A program made the translations under genes and the position numbers. From Candidatus Nitrosymbiomonas proteolyticus (lineage in GTDB: Bacteria > Armatimonadota > Fimbriimonadia > Fimbriimonadales > Fimbriimonadaceae): DNA of 64,000 nucleotides. A model generated the notes under the pieces. The model saw nothing but the letters and a program-made list of their open reading frames with translations. It was not told where the DNA came from and made no database searches. Shown in pieces: positions 57,296-64,000 of the stretch. Where the stretch lies: positions 2,560,472-2,624,471 of the forward strand of contig AP021858.1 of NCBI GenBank assembly GCA_017347465.1, given 5' to 3'. Every line of letters starts with the position of its first letter. Within the stretch, counting starts at the first letter, position 1.

Positions 57296-59470
57296 ATGGG
57301 CGACTCTGGCTTCTCGCATGGCGCGTCGGCTCTCGACCGCGAGGCACAGTATTTGAAGGGGGTGGGCCCCCGAAACGCGGCTCTGCTAGCGAAAGCGGGC
57401 ATCCGCACACTCCGCGACCTGCTCTACTATCTTCCTCGAAGGTACGAGGATCGCACGAACCTTCCGTCGATCGGGAGCATCCGTCCAGGTCAGAATGTGA
57501 CGGTTCGAGGCCGGCTGATTCGGGTCGAAGGTCGGCCACTTCGAAGGGGCATGGTGAGGATTTCGGCCACTCTTGTGGATTCGAGCAGTTCAGTCAACCT
57601 CGTTTGGTTCAATCAGCCCTGGATTCAGCGGAAGCTGAGTGCGATCAAGGGCGAAATCATCGCCTTTGGGACGGTCAAGGAATCCGGGTTCGCGTACGAG
57701 ATTCAGAATCCGGAGTTCGAAGTCATCGACGCGGACGACGATGGCAGCGCGTTCGCTCGGATCACGCCTGTGTACCCGCTCGTGGAGGGGCTCAATCAGA
57801 GCGTCGTGCGGCGGGCCGTGAAATCTGCGCTCGCCTTCCCCATCGAACTCGATGACCCTCTTCCTGAGGCGATCCGCAAGCGCTTCAAGCTACCGGGTCT
57901 CGGTTGGAGTCTCCGGCAATCCCACGTGCCGGATTCGTTGGGTTCGTCGGAGCAAGCGCGGCGGAGGCTCGTTTTTGAGGAGTTCTTGGGCCTTCAGCTC
58001 ACCCTCGCGCTCAAGCGGTCGGAAAGCCATGCGGAATCGGGGATCAGCTATCCGATCTCCGAACTGGGAACGGTCGCATCGTCTCACGAACCCCTCACGC
58101 TGTTTGATCCTCTGCCAGGTCAAGCGCCCACAGAGCCGCTTTGGACGGAGATCGGGCGGATGCTCCCGTTCGAACTGACCGGCGCGCAGCGGAGGGCCAT
58201 CGAGGAGATTTTTGCGGACATGGAGTCGCCTCACCCCATGAACAGGTTGCTCCAAGGTGATGTGGGCTCAGGAAAGACCGCCGTCGGAGCCTGCGCGATG
58301 CTCGCCGCCGTGCGTTGCGGATACCAAGCTGCGATCATGGCTCCCACGGAGATTCTCGCCGAGCAGCACTTTTCGAGCCTCAGCGCGATGTTCGCTCCGC
58401 TGGGAATCGAGGTCGCGCTGCTTGTCGGCAAGCTCACCGCCGCCCCTAAGAAGCGGGCGCGGTCTCATGCGGCGTCGGGACACGCGGGAATCGTGGTGGG
58501 AACGCACGCTTTGATTCAGGAAGGGGTGGAGTTCAAGCGGTTGGGGCTGGTCGTGATCGACGAGCAACACAGGTTTGGGGTCCTGCAACGGGCTGCGCTT
58601 CGCGGAAAGGGGCTCGGCAATCCCGACGTGCTCGTTATGACCGCTACGCCGATCCCGCGAACGCTAACCATGACCCTTTATGGCGACATGGACCTGACGA
58701 TCATCGACGAATTGCCCCCAGGAAGACGCCCGGTGAAGACACACCGGAAGTTCCTCGAACAGCGCGAGTCTGTGTACCAGGCCGTTCGCAAGCTGATCGA
58801 GGAGGGACGCCAGGCGTACTTCGTTTGTCCGCTCGTATCGGAGAGCGAGAAGGTCCAGGCGCACGCAGCCGAGGAGCTTCACTTCAAGCTGGCCAATGAG
58901 GTGTATCCCGACCTCAAAGTCGGACTCGTGCATGGGCAGATGAAGCCAGCCGAAAAGGACCGGGTCATGCAGGAGTTCCGAGATCGAGATCTCGACATCT
59001 TGGTAAGCACAACGGTCATCGAGGTCGGCGTGGACGTTCCGAACGCGTCGGTGATGGTGATCCAGGACGCGGATCGATTCGGCCTCAGCCAGCTTCATCA
59101 ACTCCGAGGGAGGGTGGGGCGTGGGGCGGAGCAAAGCTACTGCGTGCTGCTTGCCGACCGAGGCTCGCGCGAGGCGGAGGAGAGATTGGAAATCATGGCC
59201 GGGACGACGGACGGGTTCAAGATCGCGGAGGCCGACCTCAGGATTCGGGGCCCTGGCGAGCTTCTGGGGACCCGGCAAACTGGGGCGCTGGAGGTTCAGA
59301 TCGGCGACCTCGTGAGGGACCAGGGGATTATGGAGGAGGCGCGGCGCGCGGCTCAAGAGGTCATCAAGGGCGACCCGGAACTGGCTTCCCCGCAAAATCG
59401 CGGGCTTGCAGAGTTGGTTCGAAGGCGAAGAGCCGTCGAGGCAAGCTTAACCGCGCGTAGCCTCACGTAA
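57296..59470 (+). CDS. recG: ATP-dependent DNA helicase RecG
   Basis: 724 residues. It remodels stalled forks and Holliday junctions. The N-terminal wedge/OB part starts around QYLKGVGPRNAALLAKAGIRTLRDLL and has LPRRYEDRT. Helicase motif I is GDVGSGKTAVGA (about 321-332), motif II VIDEQHRFG, motif III MTATPIPRTL. The C-terminal motifs VIEVGVDVPNASVMVIQDADRFGLSQLHQLRGRVGRG and the TRG signature close to 'GTRQTG' are intact. The ATG at 57296 lies only 24 bp from the divergent atp operon start. An IS element has inserted about 23 bp after its stop. Confidence 0.96.
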   Translation: MGDSGFSHGASALDREAQYLKGVGPRNAALLAKAGIRTLRDLLYYLPRRYEDRTNLPSIGSIRPGQNVTVRGRLIRVEGRPLRRGMVRISATLVDSSSSVNLVWFNQPWIQRKLSAIKGEIIAFGTVKESGFAYEIQNPEFEVIDADDDGSAFARITPVYPLVEGLNQSVVRRAVKSALAFPIELDDPLPEAIRKRFKLPGLGWSLRQSHVPDSLGSSEQARRRLVFEEFLGLQLTLALKRSESHAESGISYPISELGTVASSHEPLTLFDPLPGQAPTEPLWTEIGRMLPFELTGAQRRAIEEIFADMESPHPMNRLLQGDVGSGKTAVGACAMLAAVRCGYQAAIMAPTEILAEQHFSSLSAMFAPLGIEVALLVGKLTAAPKKRARSHAASGHAGIVVGTHALIQEGVEFKRLGLVVIDEQHRFGVLQRAALRGKGLGNPDVLVMTATPIPRTLTMTLYGDMDLTIIDELPPGRRPVKTHRKFLEQRESVYQAVRKLIEEGRQAYFVCPLVSESEKVQAHAAEELHFKLANEVYPDLKVGLVHGQMKPAEKDRVMQEFRDRDLDILVSTTVIEVGVDVPNASVMVIQDADRFGLSQLHQLRGRVGRGAEQSYCVLLADRGSREAEERLEIMAGTTDGFKIAEADLRIRGPGELLGTRQTGALEVQIGDLVRDQGIMEEARRAAQEVIKGDPELASPQNRGLAELVRRRRAVEASLTARSLT

Positions 59471-59484
59471 ATATCTGACCGAAC

Positions 59485-60615
59485 TCAGACCGTTGCCTCA
59501 TCTAGAAAGCTGACCAAGGACTCGAGTTCGTGGAGCTCCATTTTGACTTTGAGGAGTTCCTCTCTGAGCTTGACGGGGTTGAGTGCCAGATAGATGCTCT
59601 CCAGTTCGTCGGCCTTGTCCTTTGAGAGGATTCCGGATGCCAGGAGCCGTCGGTAGGGGGTCGCGGCCTTTTCCTTGCCTTTGAGGCTGGGCTCGAAGAA
59701 GTTGACGAGGAGCCTCAAGACGCCGTAGAGCCGGTTCAAGAGCGCGAACTGCTTGTCGGTGTCGTAGCGCCCGTAGCCGGCGTGCTTTCGGACCAGGGCG
59801 CCGTTCTTCTGCTCGATGCGGCACTGGTCGTTCTTGTGGTACGGCCGGCACCTTGTCAGGAGGATGCCCTCCGATTGGCAGAAGCGCACGAGGTGGTAGT
59901 TGAGGAACTCCGAGCCGTTGTCGAAGTCCAGCCCAAGGAGATCAAATGGCAGCCTGGCCCGAAGGCTTTTGAGCTTCATCAGGGTCTCCTCTCTGCCTTT
60001 GCTCTTAAGCGGCGCGAACTCGCTCCAGCCGGTGGACACGTCCGTGATGCCGAGCGTCCAGAAGTGCGCGTCGTCGAGCTTTCCCCCGCAGTGGCCCACG
60101 GTGTCGATCTCGCAAAAGCCGGGCCTTGCGTCGTTCCAGTCGGTGCCGGTGCGCACGGCCACTTCTCGTTTGAGCAGCGAGCCCGGCCGCGTGAGGCTCA
60201 GGGCCGGAGGGTGCGCGTTGCGGTGCCGCCTTAAGAGCCGGTCGATCGTCGAGGCGCTGATTGCCGCCAGCTTCGAGCGAGTGGGCTCGGGCAGCGAGAG
60301 TTCCCCGTGCCGCTCTAAGGCCGACAGGAACTCGTCCAGGAAAGGCGCGAGCCTTTTGGAAGCCAGAAACCCGGAGAGCTTCCAGACCTTGACGAGCGCC
60401 GCCTCCTCGCTCGGACCGTAGACCCGGGCTCTGCGTCGCCTTTGCCTTGGCGGGGCCACGTCGAGCGCTTTGAGCGCGTGCATCGCGTACTTGCGAGCCC
60501 AACCCGTCGTCTGGCACAGCGAATCCAGGATCCGCCCCTTCTCAGACCGACCTGAACCTTCATAGTCCTTCCGAAAACGCGCGACCAACTCGCGCTTTGC
60601 CTTCATGCTCACCAT
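59485..60615 (-). CDS. IS transposase with integrase-core (DDE) domain
   Basis: 376 residues. N-terminal HTH (KGRILDSLCQTTGWARKYAMHALKAL about 26-51) and a basic linker (PPRQRRRRARVYG). The DDE catalytic core has EIDTVGHCG (first Asp, about 167), LGLDFDNGSEFLNYH (second Asp, about 229) and QCRIEQKNGA (Glu, about 268). The C-terminus is helical. The reading frame passes through the left terminal inverted repeat and stops 7 nt outside it, in the flanking DNA. The family (IS481/ISNCY-like) is tentative. AGGAGG precedes the ATG/GTG start; the spacing favours the GTG at 60612. Confidence 0.85.
   Translation of the reverse strand: MVSMKAKRELVARFRKDYEGSGRSEKGRILDSLCQTTGWARKYAMHALKALDVAPPRQRRRRARVYGPSEEAALVKVWKLSGFLASKRLAPFLDEFLSALERHGELSLPEPTRSKLAAISASTIDRLLRRHRNAHPPALSLTRPGSLLKREVAVRTGTDWNDARPGFCEIDTVGHCGGKLDDAHFWTLGITDVSTGWSEFAPLKSKGREETLMKLKSLRARLPFDLLGLDFDNGSEFLNYHLVRFCQSEGILLTRCRPYHKNDQCRIEQKNGALVRKHAGYGRYDTDKQFALLNRLYGVLRLLVNFFEPSLKGKEKAATPYRRLLASGILSKDKADELESIYLALNPVKLREELLKVKMELHELESLVSFLDEATV
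59494..59515 (+). repeat. left terminal inverted repeat of the IS
   Basis: 22 bp TGCCTCATCTAGAAAGCTGACC, the inverse of the right-end repeats. It is coding: the transposase frame runs through it. Confidence 0.75.
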
Positions 60616-60637
60616 CTGCCTCCTAGGGTTGTCCCTG

Positions 60638-60659
60638 GGTCAGCTTTTTAGGTGAGGCA
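60638..60659 (+). repeat. inner right copy of the terminal repeat
   Basis: 22 bp, inverse of the left end with two mismatches. It lies 35 bp inside the outer right copy in the same orientation. Confidence 0.7.
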
Positions 60660-60672
60660 TCGACTTGCGTAG

Positions 60673-60693
60673 GGTCAGCTTTCTAGTGAGGCA
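60673..60693 (+). repeat. outer right terminal inverted repeat of the IS
   Basis: 21 bp GGTCAGCTTTCTAGTGAGGCA, inverse of the left end except for a missing base. Confidence 0.75.
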
Positions 60694-60761
60694 GAGCGAA
60701 CCGTTTCGTAACGACGGGTACTTATGCAACAATCCGTTTCGAGTTTGGGTTTGCACTTGCC

Positions 60762-61097
60762 ATGGACTTGGAGATCGGTGTCGGCGAAATCAGTTCGCTC
60801 GAACTAAAGGATGAATTGGAAAGCCCTAACCCGCCCGTGCTCGTCGATGTACGGGAGGAGTCAGAACTTGGCATCAGTCGCATCGACCCTCACGTTCACA
60901 TCCCTCTCGGCTCGCTGCCCCTTCGACTGAAGGACTTGGACTTCGAAGCGAACATCGTCGTGATGTGCCGGTCGGGCAATCGGAGCCTTACCGCTGCGAA
61001 CTACTTGGTTCGGCGCGGCTTCAAGCGAGTTCGCAATCTGTCCGACGGCATCAACGGCTGGGCGACCCATGTCGACCCGCGGATGCAAAAGTATTGA
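60762..61097 (+). CDS. rhodanese domain protein
   Basis: 111 residues, a single rhodanese domain. VLVDVREESELGISRI is the start of the domain and VVMCRSGNRSLTAANYLVRRGF carries the catalytic cysteine in the CRSGNRS loop, which is of the thiosulfate/sulfur-carrier type. NLSDGINGWATHVDP ends it. Transfers a sulfane sulfur in the cytoplasm; the acceptor is unknown. It is convergent with the glutathione peroxidase gene, 6 bp apart. Confidence 0.88.
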   Translation: MDLEIGVGEISSLELKDELESPNPPVLVDVREESELGISRIDPHVHIPLGSLPLRLKDLDFEANIVVMCRSGNRSLTAANYLVRRGFKRVRNLSDGINGWATHVDPRMQKY

Positions 61098-61103
61098 TCG
61101 TCC

Positions 61104-61655
61104 CTACCCCAGCTGTTGCTCGATGACCTTGAGGACCTCGGGGGCATCGGGCTTCGTTCGAGAAGGGAATCGCCAAGCTTTGGTTCCGTCTCGCGAGACG
61201 ATGAACTTGGCGAAGTTCCATTCAATGTCCTTTCGGTCCGTTTTTCCGATCAGCCACTGGTAGAGCGGGTGGATTCCTTCGCCCTTGACCACGATCTTAG
61301 AGAACATCGGGAACGACACGCCGTATTTCTGGGTACAGAACTCCTTGATCTCTTCGTTGCTCCCCGGCTCTTGGTTGTTGAATTGGTTGGCCGGAAAGCC
61401 TAGCACGATCAGCCCACGGTCCTTGAACTTCTCATGAATCGCCTGCAGGGATTCGTATTGGGGAGTCAGTCCGCAATACGACGCCACGTTCACGACCATC
61501 AGGACCTTGCCTTTGTACGTCAGCAACGGCAGGGACTGCTCTTCGATCGTGTTCATCGTGAACTGGTAGATGGGCTTGTCGAGATCGACCTCGCCCGCGG
61601 ACGAACTAAGGCCGGCCAGTAGCGACGCGGCAAAAAACAAGCAGCTCATGCTCAT
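61104..61655 (-). CDS. exported glutathione peroxidase family protein
   Basis: About 183 residues. Signal peptide about 1-20 (CLFFAASLLAGLSSS). VVNVASYCGLTPQYESLQ has the peroxidatic Cys in the usual place (Cys version, not selenocysteine), GFPANQFNNQEPGSNEEIKEFC gives the conserved Gln and the resolving Cys region, and IEWNFAKFIVSRDG has the Trp-Asn pair. It reduces peroxides in the periplasm, probably using thioredoxin-like donors. The ATG at 61655 has GGAGG 11 nt upstream. Confidence 0.9.
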   Translation of the reverse strand: MSMSCLFFAASLLAGLSSSAGEVDLDKPIYQFTMNTIEEQSLPLLTYKGKVLMVVNVASYCGLTPQYESLQAIHEKFKDRGLIVLGFPANQFNNQEPGSNEEIKEFCTQKYGVSFPMFSKIVVKGEGIHPLYQWLIGKTDRKDIEWNFAKFIVSRDGTKAWRFPSRTKPDAPEVLKVIEQQLG

Positions 61656-61679
61656 CAGGAATGGAACCTCCAACGAAGG

Positions 61680-63074
61680 CTACGGAAGTTGGGCCAAGCG
61701 AATCAGCAAGTGGGCGTAGATTCGGCTCATGCGAAAGAGGTGTTCAACCTTGAGGCGTTCGTCCGTTTCGTGGGCGTTACCGTCGCCCTTCCAGCCCGTT
61801 CCAATGCTCACGGTGTTTGGGACCATCCTCGCGTACGTTCCTCCGCCCATCACCTTGGGAATCGCCGGTTCGCCCGTCTCTTCGGCGTACACGCTGCAAA
61901 TCGTCGCCACAAGTGGGTGATCGAGCGGGAAATGCAGCGGCGGCGCGTCGTCGAAATCGGCCACTCGAAAGCCGGGCAGGCACTCGGAAAGACGCTTTTC
62001 GCACCGCTCCCGCACCTCCTCGCCTTGCCACTCTACCGGGTATCTCACATTGAATAGCAGCACGAGCTTGCCGAGGTGAGATCTGACGATGCCGAGGTTG
62101 GAGGTCAGGTCCTCAGAAACCTCGTCGCGGCCATGAATCCCCAAACCGACCCCGGAGATGTGGCACAGATCGAGAAGCGATTCGAGACTGGCGCGCTCTT
62201 CTACGGGAGCGATTTCGACGAGAGCCCGAAGCAGTCGCGTCGCCGCGGAATCGCCCCGATGAGGAGCAGCCCCGTGCGCGGCCTTGCCCTTCGCCAACAG
62301 GTGCAAGTCATCTCCGTTCCAATGCCAGCGCAGGTTAGCATCCCAGTAGTCGCCCAGGGCAGATTCGACGCTGGCCCGGTGCGCGCTATCGACCCCGACC
62401 ACAGCCTCGCAGCGATCGATCACGATATTGGGCCGCTGTCCTCCTGACATCGATTTCAGTTCGATGGACCCCTGAGGCAAGGGGCCCTCGACGGTGAGGT
62501 TGGCGATCCCCTTTTCGGCGTGATAGAGCGGCCAGCCTGAGTCTGGTGCGAGCCCGAAATCGGGAGGCGCCTGACTGAGGTTGTAGTGAGCAAGGCATCG
62601 CATTCCCGACTCTTCGTTGCAGCCGAACACCATCCGAAATCGCGCCTTGAGTTCGGGGCACGCAACTTGAACCGCCCGCATGGCATACAGCATCGCCATC
62701 GTCGGACCCTTGTCGTCGGTCGATCCCCTCGCATAGAGGTAGCCGTCATCGACCGTCGCTCCGAACGGTTCGTACTTCCAGCCGGGGCCGGTCGGCACTA
62801 CGTCGAGGTGTCCGAATGCGGCAATGGATCTGTCTCCCTCTCCGAATTCGCCATAACCCGCAAAGCCTTCAAGGTCCTCGGTCTTCATCTCCCAATTGCG
62901 GCAGAGTTCGAGGGCAAGGTCGAGGGCGTCTCGGACCGGGCCTCCAAACGGCGCTCCAGGTTGGGGCTCCCCTTCGATCGAGGGGATGCGGAGCATCCGT
63001 TGGGTATCGGCCAGCAGCCCTGCTTCGTTTTCGCGCAGCCACTTCTGCGCTCGTTCCACTTCCGGCGACAGCAT
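61680..63074 (-). CDS. M20 family dipeptidase (PepV-like)
   Basis: 464 residues. A zinc-dependent dipeptidase. FGHLDVVPTGPGW (metal His and Asp) is near residue 87. GSTDDKGPTMAMLYAMR follows (bridging Asp), then GCNEESGMRC (catalytic Glu). The lid domain lies between about 180 and 370, and the last metal His lies near GGGTYARMVPN. Length matches PepV/DapE-like 'Sapep' enzymes. The protein lacks a signal peptide, so it is cytoplasmic. TAACCT is 6 nt before the ATG, without a Shine-Dalgarno. Confidence 0.9.
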   Translation of the reverse strand: MLSPEVERAQKWLRENEAGLLADTQRMLRIPSIEGEPQPGAPFGGPVRDALDLALELCRNWEMKTEDLEGFAGYGEFGEGDRSIAAFGHLDVVPTGPGWKYEPFGATVDDGYLYARGSTDDKGPTMAMLYAMRAVQVACPELKARFRMVFGCNEESGMRCLAHYNLSQAPPDFGLAPDSGWPLYHAEKGIANLTVEGPLPQGSIELKSMSGGQRPNIVIDRCEAVVGVDSAHRASVESALGDYWDANLRWHWNGDDLHLLAKGKAAHGAAPHRGDSAATRLLRALVEIAPVEERASLESLLDLCHISGVGLGIHGRDEVSEDLTSNLGIVRSHLGKLVLLFNVRYPVEWQGEEVRERCEKRLSECLPGFRVADFDDAPPLHFPLDHPLVATICSVYAEETGEPAIPKVMGGGTYARMVPNTVSIGTGWKGDGNAHETDERLKVEHLFRMSRIYAHLLIRLAQLP

Positions 63075-63080
63075 CCGTCG

Positions 63081-63086
63081 AGGTTA
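63081..63086 (-). promoter_or_regulatory. -10 box TAACCT, 6 nt before the M20 peptidase gene
   Basis: On the minus strand TAACCT is followed by 6 nt and ATG at 63074. No Shine-Dalgarno is present, which fits a leaderless message. Confidence 0.45.
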
Positions 63087-63117
63087 CCTACCTCGCTTCC
63101 CCCTGAGCAGGGGTTCC

Positions 63118-64000
63118 ATGAGGTATCCCTTGCCCATGCTTCAAGAACGAGCTGCCCGGCTTTTCGCCGAGCGCTTCGGACGCGCGCCGGAAGGCGTGGC
63201 CTATGCGCCGGGAAGGGTCAACCTGATCGGGGAACACACGGACTACAACGAGGGGTTCGTGCTCCCGACCGCGATCGACCGGGGGATTGCGGTGGCGTTC
63301 TGTCGCAGCGAGGGGCCGAGCGTCTTCGTTTCGAGCCGATATGGAGAGGCGGAACCGTTCTTTGCCCGAAAGCCAGAGCACGGCATCGCGCGGGATTGGG
63401 CCCGATACGCGGCAGGCATGGCGTGGGCGCTCCAACAGGAGTTTGAGGCCCCGATTGCGGACGTATGGGCACTCACCGACGCGGACCTTCCGGCAGGATC
63501 GGGACTCAGCAGCAGCGCTGCCTTGGAGGTGGCGGTAGGGCTGGCGCTTTGCCGGGCGTCGGAACTGGAGATCGCGCCGAAGAAGCTCGCTTTGCTGGCT
63601 CAACGAGCCGAATCCGAGTATGTGGGCGTCCGATGCGGCGTGATGGATATGTTCGCGATCGCCCTTTCGCAGAAGGGGAGCGCGCTGTTTCTGGACACGA
63701 GGAGCTTGGAGTTCGAGCACTTACCGTTGCCGCAAGGAGTCTCGATTGCGATTCTCGACACGGGTGTGCGGCGGGAGCTCGCGGGGTCTGCCTACAATCA
63801 GCGGCGCGAAGAGTGCTCGCAGGCCGCGGTGGCGCTGGGCGTGGCATCGCTCCGGGACTCGGACGAGGGGATGCTTGGCGCAAGCCCACTCCTGAGCGAC
63901 CTCTTACTCCGGCGAGCGCGTCACGTGATCCGTGAGAACCGTAGGTGCAAGGACTTCGCGGCGGCGCTCCGGGCCCACTCGACAGAGCCTTTGGGGCGTT
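63118..64000 (+). CDS. galK: galactokinase, N-terminal part (3' end outside window)
   Basis: About 294 codons visible; the frame is open at the window end. It phosphorylates galactose for the Leloir pathway in the cytoplasm. The galactokinase signature GRVNLIGEHTDYNEGFVLP is near residue 30, and the GHMP ATP-binding loop LPAGSGLSSSAALEVA is near 128. The metal/base-site region CGVMDMFAIALS follows. The ATG at 63118 is preceded by AGGGG 5 nt upstream; the in-frame ATG at 63136 is the alternative. It is divergent from the M20 gene with 43 bp in between. Confidence 0.9.
   Translation, partial: MRYPLPMLQERAARLFAERFGRAPEGVAYAPGRVNLIGEHTDYNEGFVLPTAIDRGIAVAFCRSEGPSVFVSSRYGEAEPFFARKPEHGIARDWARYAAGMAWALQQEFEAPIADVWALTDADLPAGSGLSSSAALEVAVGLALCRASELEIAPKKLALLAQRAESEYVGVRCGVMDMFAIALSQKGSALFLDTRSLEFEHLPLPQGVSIAILDTGVRRELAGSAYNQRREECSQAAVALGVASLRDSDEGMLGASPLLSDLLLRRARHVIRENRRCKDFAAALRAHSTEPLGR

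Larger units (their letters stand above)
59494..60693 (-). mobile_element. insertion sequence of about 1.2 kb with 21-22-bp terminal inverted repeats
   Basis: Left end 59494-59515 (starts TGCCTCATCTAG, ends AGCTGACC) and right end 60673-60693 (ends CTAGTGAGGCA), inverted and identical except for one extra T on the left. A further copy of the right repeat lies at 60638-60659. It contains one transposase gene. No clean target-site duplication is visible next to the ends. It lies between recG and the rhodanese gene. Confidence 0.8.

Noticed and set aside
59489-60705. ACCGTT on both sides of the IS (59489-59494 and 60700-60705) as a target-site duplication
   Set aside because: The left copy overlaps the terminal repeat and the right copy is 6 bp away from it, so the copies do not flank the element properly.
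61104-61655. Selenocysteine version of the glutathione peroxidase
   Set aside because: The active-site codon encodes Cys and the frame has no in-frame TGA.
1-64000. CRISPR arrays, tRNA or rRNA genes
   Set aside because: No regularly spaced direct repeats, cloverleaf-like sequences or rRNA segments were noticed by reading; a covariance-model search was not possible.

Overview
The window is a GC-rich (about 60 % by eye), densely packed bacterial chromosome segment with about 60 protein genes and no rRNA, tRNA or CRISPR array that I could recognise. The cell appears to be a diderm: there is a PorV/UPF0164-like outer-membrane barrel, several lipoproteins, a PEP-CTERM protein and many secreted proteins. 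The mix of PEP-CTERM, DUF1844, DUF1385, GYF_2/TM2, DUF1080, PilZ and HD-GYP proteins suits Armatimonadota (Fimbriimonadia-like). That placement is an inference without a marker-gene tree.

Layout. 1-2.5 kb: end of glmM, coaX and an HhH-GPD-like protein. 2.6-6.1 kb: a minus-strand operon of an Ig-like secreted protein, an outer-membrane barrel and a caspase-fold protein that lacks both catalytic residues. 6.1-10.3 kb: HAD phosphatase, HDOD protein, Gfo/Idh/MocA oxidoreductase and a PEP-CTERM protein with a clear terminator. 10.6-17 kb: sucC (no sucD beside it), an HxlR regulator with an inverted repeat over its promoter, aspS, a DUF1080 protein, a Spy-like lipoprotein and gcvT. 17.0-21.1 kb: a sigma70-type promoter whose -10 box lies in a perfect 18-bp palindrome, with a second palindrome 22 bp downstream. 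It drives an apparent four-gene operon: small HTH protein, zinc-ribbon/TPR membrane protein, exported TPR protein, membrane-anchored PilZ protein. Two hairpins follow.

21.2-28.5 kb: amidohydrolase, small membrane protein, beta-CASP nuclease, two uncharacterised proteins, gltX and a HisD-like protein without the zinc ligands. 28.5-34.1 kb: GYF_2/TM2 protein, exported cyclophilin, two peptide-type ABC permeases, and an S41 protease translationally coupled to an inactive-looking S41 paralogue. 34.2-42.4 kb: HEAT-repeat secreted protein, mtnP, a BtuF/FecB-type lipoprotein, GNAT, DUF1844, trxB and an HExxH protein. 42.4-51.8 kb: HD-GYP response regulator, a large secreted metalloprotease, a HEAT-like protein, a PBP4-type peptidase overlapping a DUF5658 gene, DUF1385, a small ORF and a Nif3-like protein. 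51.8-57.3 kb: ATP synthase genes atpZ-I-B-E-F-H-A-G without atpD or atpC. 57.3-64 kb: recG, an insertion sequence, rhodanese, glutathione peroxidase, an M20 peptidase and the start of galK.

Themes. Envelope and secreted proteins dominate. Cyclic-di-GMP output is represented by a PilZ receptor and an HD-GYP phosphodiesterase. Three enzyme folds (caspase, histidinol dehydrogenase, S41 protease) occur as apparently dead versions. At least six genes have a TAnnnT-like box 6-7 nt before the start codon, which suggests leaderless transcripts.
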